DNA of 64,000 nucleotides from JACNJF01 sp050288105 (GTDB lineage: Bacteria; Pseudomonadota; Gammaproteobacteria; GCA-001735895), in the NCBI GenBank assembly GCA_050288105.1, contig JBNKDE010000010.1:157025-221024 (forward strand). The letters run 5' to 3'. Position 1 is the first letter of the stretch. Each line of letters opens with the position of its first letter. The notes beneath the pieces are model-generated. The model was not told where the DNA came from. It ran no database searches and worked only from the letters and a program-made list of their open reading frames with translations. The translations under genes and the position numbers were made by a program. This document shows, in pieces, positions 46,733 through 55,265 of this stretch.

Positions 46733-47101
46733 TTAGTCCAGCATGGCTTGATCATAGGCTTTCTGCGCGGCCAGTACCGAATCCATATTTTGCTCGGCCC
46801 AGTGTGCCAGTGCGGACACAGTCTGGTTCAGGGTTTGCCCGAGAGGGGTCAGAGCGTATTCCACGGTCACCGGTACGGTGGGGAAAATACTGCGTGAGAT
46901 GAGTCCGTCGCGTTCGAGCTTTTTCAGTGTCTGCGATAACACCTTTTGTGAAATACCCTTGATGTCGCGTTTTAACTGGTTAAAGCGCACCGGTTCCTGT
47001 TGCAGTCGATCGAGGATCAACAATGCCCATTTATCGGCCAGTCGGTCTAGAACCAGCCGGGTGGGGCAGCGATTTTCGTAAACATTGTAGGCGTATTGCA
47101 T
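46733..47101 (-). CDS. HxlR-family transcriptional regulator
   Basis: A 122-residue winged-helix regulator: residues 10-100 contain the HxlR core (RCPTRLVLDRLADKWALLIL; RFNQLKRDIKGISQKVLSQT; LKKLERDGLISR). One Cys near residue 12 is at the position used for redox sensing in YodB- and QorR-type regulators. It is divergent from an NmrA-like reductase gene, and the gap holds a strong palindrome. The pairing suggests oxidative or quinone stress control. Confidence 0.9.
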   Translation of the reverse strand: MQYAYNVYENRCPTRLVLDRLADKWALLILDRLQQEPVRFNQLKRDIKGISQKVLSQTLKKLERDGLISRSIFPTVPVTVEYALTPLGQTLNQTVSALAHWAEQNMDSVLAAQKAYDQAMLD

Positions 47102-47130
47102 TGGTGGTCTCGCAAAAGGGTTTATCTCTG

Positions 47131-47155
47131 GTTACCTGGAGGTAACTACGTTACC
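47131..47155. promoter_or_regulatory. HxlR operator
   Basis: GTTACCTGGAGGTAAC (47131-47146) is a perfect 6-4-6 palindrome, followed 4 bases later by a third half-site GTTACC (47150-47155). It lies 30 bases upstream of the hxlR-like start and about 110 upstream of the divergent gene. Confidence 0.65.
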
Positions 47156-47254
47156 GAAAAGTGCTCTCTTACATTTCATTTTTGTAGAGAGTATAAATGT
47201 AGCACCTTGTTTCATATGGAAACATAGTTTCTAAAATATACCAGGAGATTAAAG

Positions 47255-48097
47255 ATGTCCAAAAAAATTCTTGTGTTAGGTGCTGGCGGTAATGTCGGTA
47301 TCCCATTAGTAAAAGCGCTGGTCGCCAAAGGTGAGACCGTGAAGGCGGCAACTAGATCCGGTAAAGCCATCGCAGGCGCCGAAGGCGTGGTGTTCGATTT
47401 CACTGATCCGGCAACCTTTGGTCCGGCGTTTGAAGACGTAGACCGAGCCTACGTGATGTTACCGACCGGCTATGTGCAATCGCGTGAGCTGTTGATTCCC
47501 GTCATCAATGCGGCCGCTGAACGCAAGATTAAGGTAGTTATGCAGAGCGTGTTCGGTGTTGAGGCGGATGATTCGATTCCTTATCGGCAGGTTGAAATTG
47601 CGCTGGAAAACTCTGGCACAAGCTACGTGATATTAAGGCCAAACTGGTTTAGCGATAATTTCCATAACTTCTGGAAAGCGGGTATCGATCATGGTCAGAT
47701 TGCGGTTCCGGCAGGAGAAGGCAAGTCGAGCTTTATCGATGTGCGGGATATTGCGGATTGTGCCGCAGCAGCCTTAACCTCGGATCGATTCGATGGCAAT
47801 GCCTATAGTCTGACCGGGCCAGCTGCACTGAGCTATGCAGAAGCTGCGGAAATCCTGTCCACGGTGACCGGTAAAACCATTCGTTACAATGCTATCGATG
47901 ATGATGCGTTTATTCAGATGCTAACAGGGGCGGGCGTGGCCGATGATTATGCGCACTTCCTGGCATCGATATTTTACCCGGTACGTGAGGGATGGACCTC
48001 AGTGGTTACCGATGCGGTGACCGAGCTTAGCGGTCATTCTGCGCGTTCACTGGAGACTTATGCAAAGGACCATCTGGATCAACTGACTGCCAGCTAA
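47255..48097 (+). CDS. NmrA-like NAD(P)-binding protein (quinone-reductase-type)
   Basis: A 280-residue atypical short-chain dehydrogenase. The Rossmann start is ILVLGAGGNVGIPLVKALV, followed by AATRSG, and the C-terminal part binds the substrate side (FIDVRDIADCAAAAL, LSYAEAAEILSTVTG). It lacks the Tyr-Lys SDR pair at the usual place, as in QorB/NmrA relatives. ATG follows AGGAGATTAAAG. Divergent from the HxlR-type regulator, as in QorR-qor2 systems; the quinone-reductase role is inferred from this. Confidence 0.85.
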   Translation: MSKKILVLGAGGNVGIPLVKALVAKGETVKAATRSGKAIAGAEGVVFDFTDPATFGPAFEDVDRAYVMLPTGYVQSRELLIPVINAAAERKIKVVMQSVFGVEADDSIPYRQVEIALENSGTSYVILRPNWFSDNFHNFWKAGIDHGQIAVPAGEGKSSFIDVRDIADCAAAALTSDRFDGNAYSLTGPAALSYAEAAEILSTVTGKTIRYNAIDDDAFIQMLTGAGVADDYAHFLASIFYPVREGWTSVVTDAVTELSGHSARSLETYAKDHLDQLTAS

Positions 48098-48137
48098 ACT
48101 CACTCAGAGCCCATGTGTGAGCATGGGCTCTGAGCGC

Positions 48138-48296
48138 TTATTTCTTGATAACCAGACGGGCATTCAGGGCTTGCGGCTGCCGATTGTTATCGTGATGTAT
48201 GGCGTGAATAAACCTGTCGATCTGCTGCCGTGCGGCAGTGACACCCTGGCGTTGGAATTCTGAGAGGAAGAGGTTACAGTTCGTAAACTTCAGCAT
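48138..48296 (-). CDS. Doubtful small ORF overlapping the kinase 3' end
   Basis: A 52-codon frame starting at an ATG inside the last codons of the kinase gene at 48274 and extending beyond it. The sequence (GVTAARQQIDRFIHAIHHDN then NRQPQALNARLVIKK) looks protein-like and is basic. It could be a real small gene or the tail of a lost one. No recognised domain. Confidence 0.3.
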   Translation of the reverse strand: MLKFTNCNLFLSEFQRQGVTAARQQIDRFIHAIHHDNNRQPQALNARLVIKK

Positions 48297-49572
48297 CAGG
48301 GAATATGAGTCGGCACTGCGTACCTTTACCTGCTTCACTGGATACCTCTACCTGCCAGTGAAAACGGTCGCACAGTCGCTTCACAATGGTGAGTCCGATT
48401 CCATAACCGGATGCATTGATATTTTCGCCACGATGAAACGGTTTGAACATACTGTTGACCTGCTGGGGTGACATGCCCTGACCGCTGTCATCGATAATAA
48501 CGTTTTTATCGCTGACCTGGATATGGATTCTGCCATGCTCGGTATAGTTAATGGCGTTGCGGATTAGATTGCCAACGACTACAGAGACTACCTTGTCGGA
48601 AGCCCACAACCTGATGGCATTCTGCGGGTTGTATTGAATTTCTATCTGCTTGTTCTGTTTGAGGATATTGGCCTGGTCGATTTCTTCCTGTATCACCTCG
48701 TTGACCATGACGAAATCCCGGGTAAGGACCGCGTCATTCTCGCGTGCCAGTAACAGAAAAACCTCGGTAAGCTGTTCCATATCGTCTATGGCCCGTTTTA
48801 TTCGCATCACCGATTTCATGGCGGGCGGAGTGAGCTCCTGTTCGCTCAGCAGCATATCTGCTGCCAGGTTCATGACCGTCATCGGGCTACGAAGTTCATG
48901 GCTGGCGTCGCGGGTGAATTCACGCTCACGCGCAATGAACAGGTTCAGGCGCTGTCCCAGCCCACTGATGGCGGTCGCCAGTACCTGTATTTCATCATCG
49001 GCGTCAAAGCTGAGGGGCAGCTCAGTATCGAGATTGAATTCGGCCCGGGTCAGGTCCAGCCTGTCGATTTGTTCGGCAAGCTTTATCACGGGTGATACCG
49101 TGCGCCGATTAAAACGATAAGTCAGCCATAACGAAAGATACAGAATCAGTAATACCGTCAATAGCGGGAACATACCGTAGTAAATCACCAGCGCATCAAC
49201 CTGACCGCGAAAGTAAAGCAGGTACAGGGTTTTTTCCTGGTGTTGGGAGACATGCAACACCATACGATTATCACCTTCGCCGAATTCATGGAAGCCGGCG
49301 CTGTCGGGCAGGTGCGTGCGGATTTCCTCGGGTAGCTTTTGCGCATCGAAAAAACCGGTCAGGTTCTTGGTGTCGGGTAATGCAAATTGCGGGTTGTTGC
49401 GGTAGTGCTCCCAGAAATAGGTTTCTTCTTCAAGAATCGCGTTTTTTATCAGGATTTGCTCGATAACGACTTTGGCAAAGAACACGCCCAGCACGGCAGC
49501 GACTGCAATCAGCAGGCCCTGCATCAGGAAGGCACGATTGATTTTCCGGATCAGCCCACGGGATTCAGCCAT
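48274..49572 (-). CDS. Two-component sensor histidine kinase
   Basis: A 432-residue kinase: membrane segment near residues 15-38, a periplasmic sensor of about 100 residues (FWEHYRNNPQFALPDTKNLT), second membrane segment (about 135-155), a HAMP-like linker, HisKA box DASHELRSPMTVMNL, and HATPase with NLIRNAINYTEHG, DDSGQGM and GYGIGLTIV. It is co-transcribed with the OmpR-type regulator, whose stop is one base before its start codon. The signal is unknown. The regulon probably includes the nearby small-protein genes and the FAS1 lipoprotein. Confidence 0.92.
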   Translation of the reverse strand: MAESRGLIRKINRAFLMQGLLIAVAAVLGVFFAKVVIEQILIKNAILEEETYFWEHYRNNPQFALPDTKNLTGFFDAQKLPEEIRTHLPDSAGFHEFGEGDNRMVLHVSQHQEKTLYLLYFRGQVDALVIYYGMFPLLTVLLILYLSLWLTYRFNRRTVSPVIKLAEQIDRLDLTRAEFNLDTELPLSFDADDEIQVLATAISGLGQRLNLFIAREREFTRDASHELRSPMTVMNLAADMLLSEQELTPPAMKSVMRIKRAIDDMEQLTEVFLLLARENDAVLTRDFVMVNEVIQEEIDQANILKQNKQIEIQYNPQNAIRLWASDKVVSVVVGNLIRNAINYTEHGRIHIQVSDKNVIIDDSGQGMSPQQVNSMFKPFHRGENINASGYGIGLTIVKRLCDRFHWQVEVSSEAGKGTQCRLIFPDAEVYEL

Positions 49573-49573
49573 C

Positions 49574-50323
49574 TTATTCAGGGGCTATGATTTTGTAACC
49601 GCTACCCTGTATGGTATGCAGCAACTGTTTTTCGAAGGGTTTATCAATAATCTTGCGCAAATTGTACAGATGACTGCGTAAGGTATCGCTGTCGGGCAGG
49701 ATATCTCCCCACACCTGTCGTTCCAGATCTCGCCGACTGACCACTGCAGGCGAGGCGCGCATAAGTACGCTTAATATTTTAAATGAAATTGGTGTCAGAG
49801 TCAGGTTGACCCCATTACGTTCTACACACAGTGTAGAGGTATCTACCGTTAAATCAGCAATGCGTAAGATTTCCCTGGCAACATCACCACGGCTACGTCG
49901 AATGAGTGAAGCCAGTCTGGCTTCCAGCTCCTTGATGGCGAAAGGTTTGATCAGATAATCATCAGCACCGGTTTCCAGCCCGGTGACCTTGTCATCCAGT
50001 GTATCTCTGGCAGTCAGCATAATCACCGGTGTGTCTTTACGCGCTTCTGATCTTAGTTTTGAGCATACGGTCAAACCATCCATGCCAGGCAGCATCAGGT
50101 CCAGAACGATGGCATCATACTCATTGGTAACAGCCAGGTGCAGGCCGGTTACGCCATCAGCCGCATAGTCTACGCTAAACCCCCTGTTCTCGAGATAGGC
50201 TATCACCATCTCAGCGATATCGGTGTGATCTTCGATGAGAAGGACTGTTGACTCTGCTTGCATGGCTTTATGTCTTTCAATGTTATGTTGTGCTGACGTT
50301 TTCATGTTAGCTGAAAATTGCAT
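49574..50323 (-). CDS. OmpR-family response regulator
   Basis: The start is uncertain: ATG 50323 is preceded by AGGTG at 6 bases, while ATG 50263 would give a more usual 229-residue protein. The receiver has acidic pocket LLIEDHTD, phosphoacceptor Asp in AIVLDLMLPGMDG and Lys in YLIKPF. The C-terminal winged-helix DNA-binding domain has LTPISFKILSVLMRASPAVV and SDTLRSHLYNLRKIIDK. Such proteins bind tandem direct repeats as dimers, which fits the TTCACA-N5-TTCACA boxes upstream. Confidence 0.93.
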   Translation of the reverse strand: MQFSANMKTSAQHNIERHKAMQAESTVLLIEDHTDIAEMVIAYLENRGFSVDYAADGVTGLHLAVTNEYDAIVLDLMLPGMDGLTVCSKLRSEARKDTPVIMLTARDTLDDKVTGLETGADDYLIKPFAIKELEARLASLIRRSRGDVAREILRIADLTVDTSTLCVERNGVNLTLTPISFKILSVLMRASPAVVSRRDLERQVWGDILPDSDTLRSHLYNLRKIIDKPFEKQLLHTIQGSGYKIIAPE

Positions 50324-50348
50324 CATCATCACCTGCTTTTCGATAGTT

Positions 50349-50381
50349 AAAAAAGATCTGCAAGACTAGACATCTTGCAGA
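50349..50381 (-). terminator. Intrinsic terminator on the minus strand
   Basis: TCTGCAAGA (50357-50365) and TCTTGCAGA (50373-50381) form a perfect 9-base stem with a 7-base loop. On the minus strand the stem is followed by TTTTTT (50349-50354). It ends transcripts of the 79-residue protein gene at 50457 and separates it from the response-regulator gene. Confidence 0.7.
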
Positions 50382-50456
50382 CCTCACGAATAAAACACTG
50401 CAGGCTAAAATGGGGAGGAGAGATACCTGCAGAAAAGGGTTCAATTTAAAAACATA

Positions 50457-50696
50457 TCAGATCGATAGTACCTGTGCGCCCGGGTTGACAGTAAATTTTG
50501 TAGATGTCCTTTTTAGAGGCATTTTTTCATACACTGTACTGTTTAGATTAACCACTGCCTCAGCCGGTTTGTTGCTTTCGCTAAGCGGTTCCGTACCTAT
50601 AGTATTGCCACCGCTTAGTACGATAGACAGCGCAACAACCGACATCACGACAATGAGACTTAATAATCGCGTGTTACTGATAGTATTTTCAGACAT
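50457..50696 (-). CDS. Small single-pass membrane or secreted protein
   Basis: A 79-residue protein from ATG 50696. A membrane or signal segment spans residues 10-28 (LLSLIVVMSVVALSIVLSGG), followed by a polar extracytoplasmic tail (TEPLSESNKPAEAVVNLNST). No cysteine lipobox. It is bounded downstream by a clear terminator and upstream by three TTCACA repeats, so it is likely regulated by the adjacent two-component system. Function unknown. Confidence 0.65.
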   Translation of the reverse strand: MSENTISNTRLLSLIVVMSVVALSIVLSGGNTIGTEPLSESNKPAEAVVNLNSTVYEKMPLKRTSTKFTVNPGAQVLSI

Positions 50697-50753
50697 ATGA
50701 TTTACTCATGCTCAAGTTGGTTAAATTTCATGCGTATATTTAAACACTGTAGC

Positions 50754-50792
50754 TGTGAAATTGATGTGAAGGTCGAATAAAACCTATGTGAA
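50754..50792 (-). promoter_or_regulatory. Response-regulator boxes upstream of the 79-residue gene
   Basis: On the minus strand TTCACA occurs at 50787-50792, 50765-50770 and 50754-50759, that is with phases of 22 and 11 bases. The two proximal copies form TTCACA-N5-TTCACA. They lie about 60-95 bases upstream of ATG 50696. Confidence 0.6.
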
Positions 50793-50907
50793 ACTAGAGA
50801 ATAATTTTGAGCCATATCAGAACGAGAAATATTCATAAACCTATTACAAGGTGACTTGTTATTAACCAGGGATTTTGCCGGGATATGTCTATCCCGGCCT
50901 GAACAAA

Positions 50908-51072
50908 TTAGCCCTCATCAATACCTTCTGTGACCGGGTTATGAATGTGCTGGTGTAACTGGCTACCCGGAACAACCGAGTAAAGGATATCAGGGTCGAT
51001 ATCTTCAATCTGTTTCATCATCTGGTCATAATGATTGGCTGTATCGTGAATCTGTTTCTCATAGGCGGTCAT
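50908..51072 (-). CDS. Small (54-residue) cytosolic protein
   Basis: ATG 51072 is preceded by GGGAGATATGAT, a good ribosome site. The product is hydrophilic, with an acidic and His-rich character: an amphipathic helix (EKQIHDTANHYDQMMKQIED) and a second half containing HQHIHNPVTE. No domain recognised. The gene lies downstream of four TGTGAA-type repeats and was not long enough to be called by length alone. Real gene likely because of the ribosome site and its regulatory region. Confidence 0.6.
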   Translation of the reverse strand: MTAYEKQIHDTANHYDQMMKQIEDIDPDILYSVVPGSQLHQHIHNPVTEGIDEG

Positions 51073-51131
51073 ATCATATCTCCCATTAGCAGGTTAATTG
51101 AGTGTTGAGTTTTGTATACTAAATGCGCGGA

Positions 51132-51170
51132 TGTGAAGCGGTTGTAGACGCGATGTGAAGATAGTGTGAA
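51132..51170 (-). promoter_or_regulatory. Response-regulator boxes upstream of the 54-residue gene
   Basis: On the plus strand TGTGAA lies at 51132, 51154 and 51165, and TGTAGA, one base swap away, at 51143. The four repeats keep an exact 11-base period. In the direction of the minus-strand gene they read TTCACA-N5-TTCACA and lie 60-100 bases upstream of ATG 51072. Confidence 0.65.
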
Positions 51171-51264
51171 ATTGAAGATTCTATATGGATTAGCGGGTGA
51201 ATCCGGCCATTTCCTGTGATATATGTAGCAGCAGATTTCATTCAGAAGACTTAAGCAAGCTAAC

Positions 51265-52143
51265 GTGAATACTGCAAAGACTGATCTTCAATGCTATGCA
51301 ATCAGGAGAGTTAACCCTTTTCTTGGTGCATTACAGATAATCAAAAATAGCTCAGGCCGCGCAATTAGCGCCAACGGGGTGGTATGGGATATAGAAGTAA
51401 GCGCTGATGAAAATGACTGGACTAGCCTTGCTCAGACCAATGAGAATGATGTCTATATTCGTTACGGTTTATGGTCAGCTGAAGAAGGTCTGGTGAGTCG
51501 CCCCCTCAATCCGCATGGAGCGGATGATCCGCTGACTGAAAAATGCCTTAGCGTGATACAGGCTATACGGTCTAATCTGGAGAATATACCTTTCAAACTG
51601 CAGGATACTCGAGAACTCTGGTTATTTGACTCTGATACTTTAACGCCGCTTGCTCTGCTTGCAGCCATGCGACCACAGGACCGGCCTGTTTCCCCCGAAC
51701 CCCGATACTGGTCATCCTGTCTGGGCGTAGATGGGGTATCCAGCCAGTATCGCTTTGCTGAAAGTCGCGAGCTGGAGCAGCAGGTGAAAGCACGTGCAGG
51801 GTTTAACATTAAAAAATACTGGTTACAGCGTCAGCCTGACGGCAGTGCGCTAAAAGAGGCCACTGAAGAGCGGATACCTGCCGAACTTATACCTCCATTT
51901 TTAATAACACAGCAGTGGGAGAATCCGCTAGAGCGGAAACGAGCTCAGGCTTATATGGAGTGGATCGCCCCTTCGTTGTTGACGTTGCAGATGATTAACG
52001 CTGAGCAACGCCTGAAACTCGAACAAAAACTGAATGTTCAGGCCGTTTCAGTGGAACATCACTGGCGCCTGTACCCGAAAATAATTCAGCAAAAATATAT
52101 AAAATCAGCGCGTATCCAGTGCCAGCTGCAAGCTCAAAAATAG
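51265..52143 (+). CDS. Conserved-type hypothetical cytosolic protein
   Basis: The start is GTG 51265 (no closer ATG). The 292-residue protein is mixed alpha-beta and has no signal or membrane segment. Distinct parts: GALQIIKNSSGRAISANGVV near the N-terminus, YIRYGLWSAEEGL, a Trp/Pro-rich centre (MRPQDRPVSPEPRYWSSCLG) and a helical Lys/Gln-rich C-terminus. The N-terminal 100 residues could be a ligand-binding domain. No family recognised. It is convergent with the DUF2267 gene, stops 18 bases apart. Confidence 0.7.
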   Translation: MNTAKTDLQCYAIRRVNPFLGALQIIKNSSGRAISANGVVWDIEVSADENDWTSLAQTNENDVYIRYGLWSAEEGLVSRPLNPHGADDPLTEKCLSVIQAIRSNLENIPFKLQDTRELWLFDSDTLTPLALLAAMRPQDRPVSPEPRYWSSCLGVDGVSSQYRFAESRELEQQVKARAGFNIKKYWLQRQPDGSALKEATEERIPAELIPPFLITQQWENPLERKRAQAYMEWIAPSLLTLQMINAEQRLKLEQKLNVQAVSVEHHWRLYPKIIQQKYIKSARIQCQLQAQK

Positions 52144-52161
52144 CATAGATAAAGGCCAGGG

Positions 52162-52584
52162 CTATTCAATCTTCCAGAAATCTGCGGCCCCCGCGGGTAG
52201 TTGCGCGAGTAATTGGTCAAACTTTTCCTGATCAACATGTCGACGTAACGCAATCGCGATATCATTAATTGCGGTAGTGGTAGAAAAGTTGTGGTCCGGG
52301 CGTAGTAACCGGACTTCTCGGGTCATGGTTGCGCGGTCCTCGAATGGTTTCATCGGTTCATGAAGATCCCAGTCCGTGACAAATAGGGCACGCAGACAAA
52401 TCGGTAGAACGTTGGCAAAAGCGATGGCATCCTCGGTTGAAAGCCTGCGTCGAAAGGTTTGCAACACCGCCTGTGTCATTGTGTAAGTGACGTGTGTGCT
52501 CCACAGCCCGGCGGTGTCACGGGCATCCACTAAAAATTTATAGAACTGATCTGAAGAACGTTCGTATTCTACGGGTACTGGCAT
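52162..52584 (-). CDS. DUF2267 family protein
   Basis: A 140-residue all-helical cytosolic protein with the DUF2267 pattern: TMTQAVLQTFRRRLSTEDAI, FANVLPICLRALFVTDW, and an acidic/aromatic C-terminal half. Its function is unknown; family members often sit near stress and membrane-maintenance genes. It is a single gene between the unknown protein at 51265 and the NYN gene. Confidence 0.75.
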   Translation of the reverse strand: MPVPVEYERSSDQFYKFLVDARDTAGLWSTHVTYTMTQAVLQTFRRRLSTEDAIAFANVLPICLRALFVTDWDLHEPMKPFEDRATMTREVRLLRPDHNFSTTTAINDIAIALRRHVDQEKFDQLLAQLPAGAADFWKIE

Positions 52585-52722
52585 TTTTCTATTCTTAGTT
52601 AAATGCTAATGTTGTGATTGAAATGCTACCGAGTATTCCTGCGTAGTGCCAGATAAGGGAAACTTGCTAACATCCGGTTTTCTTCGGATTCGCATCTACC
52701 GTACTGCGTCATTAGTTTAAAA

Positions 52723-53454
52723 CTATTTACGCGAATCCTTTATATACATGGACGAGCCGTTATTTCTCATCTCAATATTGAAAAGCTCGGTTGCCCGGAT
52801 CAGGTCACTCATCTTTTTATAGCCATAGTTGATGGATGAAAACGAACTGTTATTTGAGATGTAATGTCCGACCTGGCCCATATGGGCAAAGCCGTCGTCT
52901 TCCGAGGTTTGTTCAACAGCAGTTCTTAACAACTTGACCAGCGCCGTATCACCTCTGAGTTGAGCCTTGGATTTGCGTGCAGGTTGCTTCGCTTTACCGG
53001 TTTTCTTGTCTTCTTCCGGTGGCACCAGGTTCTCGGTAAAGATAAACGGAGAGCAGGCATCGACAAAAGGTTGCGGGGTTTTCTTTTCACCAAACCCATA
53101 CACAGGAAATCCACTTTCCAGAAGTCTAAGTACCAGCGGGGTAAAGTCACTATCGCTGGTCATCAGAGCAAAGGCATCTACGTTGCCGCTGTAAAGTAAA
53201 TCCATAGCATCAATGATCATGGCGGAGTCGGTCGCGTTTTTACCCTTGGTATAGGCAAACTGTTGCATGGGGCGAATCGCGTTGGGATGCAGACGTTCTC
53301 TCCAGCCAGAGAGCGAGGGGTTGTTCCAGTCTCCGTGGGCGTGTCGTACATTTACCGTGCCGTACTTTGCCAGTTCTTCCAGTACACCTTCTACCGAATT
53401 GTGACTGACATTATCGCAGTCGATGAGTAGCGCAATCCTTTTTCTATCTGACAT
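52723..53454 (-). CDS. NYN-domain RNase-like protein with an OST-HTH domain
   Basis: The 243-residue protein begins with the NYN/PIN-like fold (RIALLIDCDNVSHNSVEGVL), with conserved acidic residues in KNATDSAMIIDAMDLLYSG and FALMTSDSDFTPLVLRLLES that bind the catalytic metal. After a charged Lys-rich linker, the C-terminal about 70 residues match an OST-HTH/LOTUS RNA-binding domain (LVKLLRTAVEQTSEDDGFAH; INYGYKKMSDLIRATELFNI). Such proteins likely cleave RNA. It is divergent from the FAS1 gene. Confidence 0.88.
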   Translation of the reverse strand: MSDRKRIALLIDCDNVSHNSVEGVLEELAKYGTVNVRHAHGDWNNPSLSGWRERLHPNAIRPMQQFAYTKGKNATDSAMIIDAMDLLYSGNVDAFALMTSDSDFTPLVLRLLESGFPVYGFGEKKTPQPFVDACSPFIFTENLVPPEEDKKTGKAKQPARKSKAQLRGDTALVKLLRTAVEQTSEDDGFAHMGQVGHYISNNSSFSSINYGYKKMSDLIRATELFNIEMRNNGSSMYIKDSRK

Positions 53455-53558
53455 GGGTATATACCTGAGTAGTAGTTTCTATAGAGATAATGAGAGTAGA
53501 TGGCTGTGCTGTCAAACAAACAAATTAACTTCAGTGTGAAAATGAGATAAGAATAAAT

Positions 53559-53575
53559 TTCACATTGATTTCACA
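53559..53575 (+). promoter_or_regulatory. Response-regulator boxes upstream of the FAS1 gene
   Basis: TTCACATTGATTTCACA is TTCACA-N5-TTCACA with an 11-base period, the same as the boxes upstream of the two small genes. It lies about 155 bases upstream of the FAS1 start. A TTCACC and a TGTGAA on either side are weaker or reversed copies. Confidence 0.6.
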
Positions 53576-53717
53576 ACTTATTACCAACTTTCACCTTAAT
53601 TTTATCGGGAGTTGACTCTGGCATCACAACCGAGATTTTAACATGAGCGCAGTTTAATTTACCGATTAAACACAACGCGAGATTTAACCCTAGATAGTTA
53701 ATTGCCAGGAGATCATG

Positions 53718-55058
53718 ATGAAAGTTTCAATGAAAATATTATTTGTGCCATTGCTTGTAGCCGTGCTATCGGCATGTAGTGACGACGATCATAAGCTGGA
53801 GAATATTGTCGATTCAGCCAGAGCAGATGCTTCCTTTTCAACATTAATAACCGCACTTGAAGCCACTGGCCTGGATGCCGTGTTGTCAGATGAGTCGAGA
53901 GATTTTACCGTTTTCGCGCCCACCAACGCTGCATTTGATAAATTAGATCCTGCAGTGCTCACTTCGCTGCTCAATGACCCGGCCGCCTTAAGCGATATTC
54001 TGCTCTATCATGTGGTTGCTGATAGTAATGTGAATTCTACAGCTGCCATTGCAGCAGCCGGAACGACACTTACAACGGCCAATACCGATGATATTGGTGT
54101 CGCCCTTGAGGGTAGTAATTTGTATATCAATGGCTCACAGGTAATAAAAGCCGATGTGGCTGCCAGTAACGGCGTGATTCATGGCATAGATAGCGTGTTA
54201 ATGCCAACGATTGATGAGCCCGCATCCGGTAATATAGCCCAGGTTGCAACCGCAGCGGGTTCGTTTGGAACTTTATTGGGGGCTTTAACCGCTACCGGTC
54301 TGGATACCGTACTGTCCGACCCTGCAGGTAGGTTCACCGTTTTTGCACCTACGGATGCGGCGTTCGCCAAGTTAGGTGATATTAGTGGCTTAAGCAATGA
54401 TCAACTCAGTAACATCCTGCTCTATCACGTGATTGTTGGGCGAGAGGTCAACGCAGCGGCAGCGACCACGATTGCAGGTAACACGATTAAAATGGGTAAT
54501 AACGATTCACTGTCTTTATCCCTGTCCGCTACAGATTTCTATGCCAATCTATCTCAGGTCAGTAGCACTGACGTAGATGCCAGTAACGGTATCATCCACA
54601 TCATCGACAGTGTTTTAATGCCACCTGCTGAGGTGATCACTCCTACACAAAATATCGTTGAGACCGCTCAGTCGAACAGTGATTTTTCAACGCTGGTGAG
54701 CGCACTTCAGGCTACCGGACTGGACACTACATTAGCAGACCCCAATGCACAGTTTACTGTTTTTGCACCCACCAATGCCGCCTTTGATGCGCTGGGCGCA
54801 GGTGCGGTAACCGCATTGCTCAATGATTTACCGCTACTGGAGAGCATCCTGACTAAGCATGTTGTGGCAGGCGCTGTAGATTCACAGACTGCGTTCACGC
54901 TAAATGGCACAGATGTCACCACGGTGAATGGTGAAACCGGTGCGATCAGCATTATGCCGGATCAATTTATGGTGGATAGCTCTCAGGTGACTACATTCGA
55001 TATTCGCACGACCAATGGCATTATCCATGTCATTGATGCCGTGATTCAACTCGATTGA
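53718..55058 (+). CDS. Fasciclin (FAS1) repeat lipoprotein
   Basis: Two adjacent ATGs are possible; 53718 is better spaced from AGGAG than 53715. The 446-residue protein has a lipobox (LVAVLSACSDDD). Three FAS1 repeats follow (about residues 30-160, 165-300 and 305-446), each with TVFAPTNAAFDKL-type H1 box (FTVFAPTNAAFD, FTVFAPTDAAFA, FTVFAPTNAAFD), the YHVV/KHVV motif and an IIHxIDSVL-type end. FAS1 domains mediate adhesion at the cell surface. A strong terminator follows. The promoter has a TTCACA repeat shared with the nearby two-component targets. Confidence 0.93.
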   Translation: MKVSMKILFVPLLVAVLSACSDDDHKLENIVDSARADASFSTLITALEATGLDAVLSDESRDFTVFAPTNAAFDKLDPAVLTSLLNDPAALSDILLYHVVADSNVNSTAAIAAAGTTLTTANTDDIGVALEGSNLYINGSQVIKADVAASNGVIHGIDSVLMPTIDEPASGNIAQVATAAGSFGTLLGALTATGLDTVLSDPAGRFTVFAPTDAAFAKLGDISGLSNDQLSNILLYHVIVGREVNAAAATTIAGNTIKMGNNDSLSLSLSATDFYANLSQVSSTDVDASNGIIHIIDSVLMPPAEVITPTQNIVETAQSNSDFSTLVSALQATGLDTTLADPNAQFTVFAPTNAAFDALGAGAVTALLNDLPLLESILTKHVVAGAVDSQTAFTLNGTDVTTVNGETGAISIMPDQFMVDSSQVTTFDIRTTNGIIHVIDAVIQLD

Positions 55059-55077
55059 TTGGCTTCAACAGGAACAT

Positions 55078-55103
55078 AAAGCAGGCCATCTGGCCTGCTT
55101 TTA
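55078..55103 (+). terminator. Intrinsic terminator after the FAS1 gene
   Basis: GCAGGCC-ATCT-GGCCTGC forms a 7-base GC-rich stem with flanking AAA/TTT pairs, and TTTTAT follows. It lies 20 bases after the stop codon. Confidence 0.85.
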
Positions 55104-55265
55104 TCATTGTCTCTGCTATTTGAAAAAATATGGGAATAGAGAGTTCTTTTTAGAATTATCTTTGTAGGATATTCCTTACAAAACCCGTCGTAAAATACAG
55201 GTTCTAAATGAGTAGCAGTTTAGTATTATTAGCGGCCTTTTGTAGTCAATAAGATAGTTCGAATT

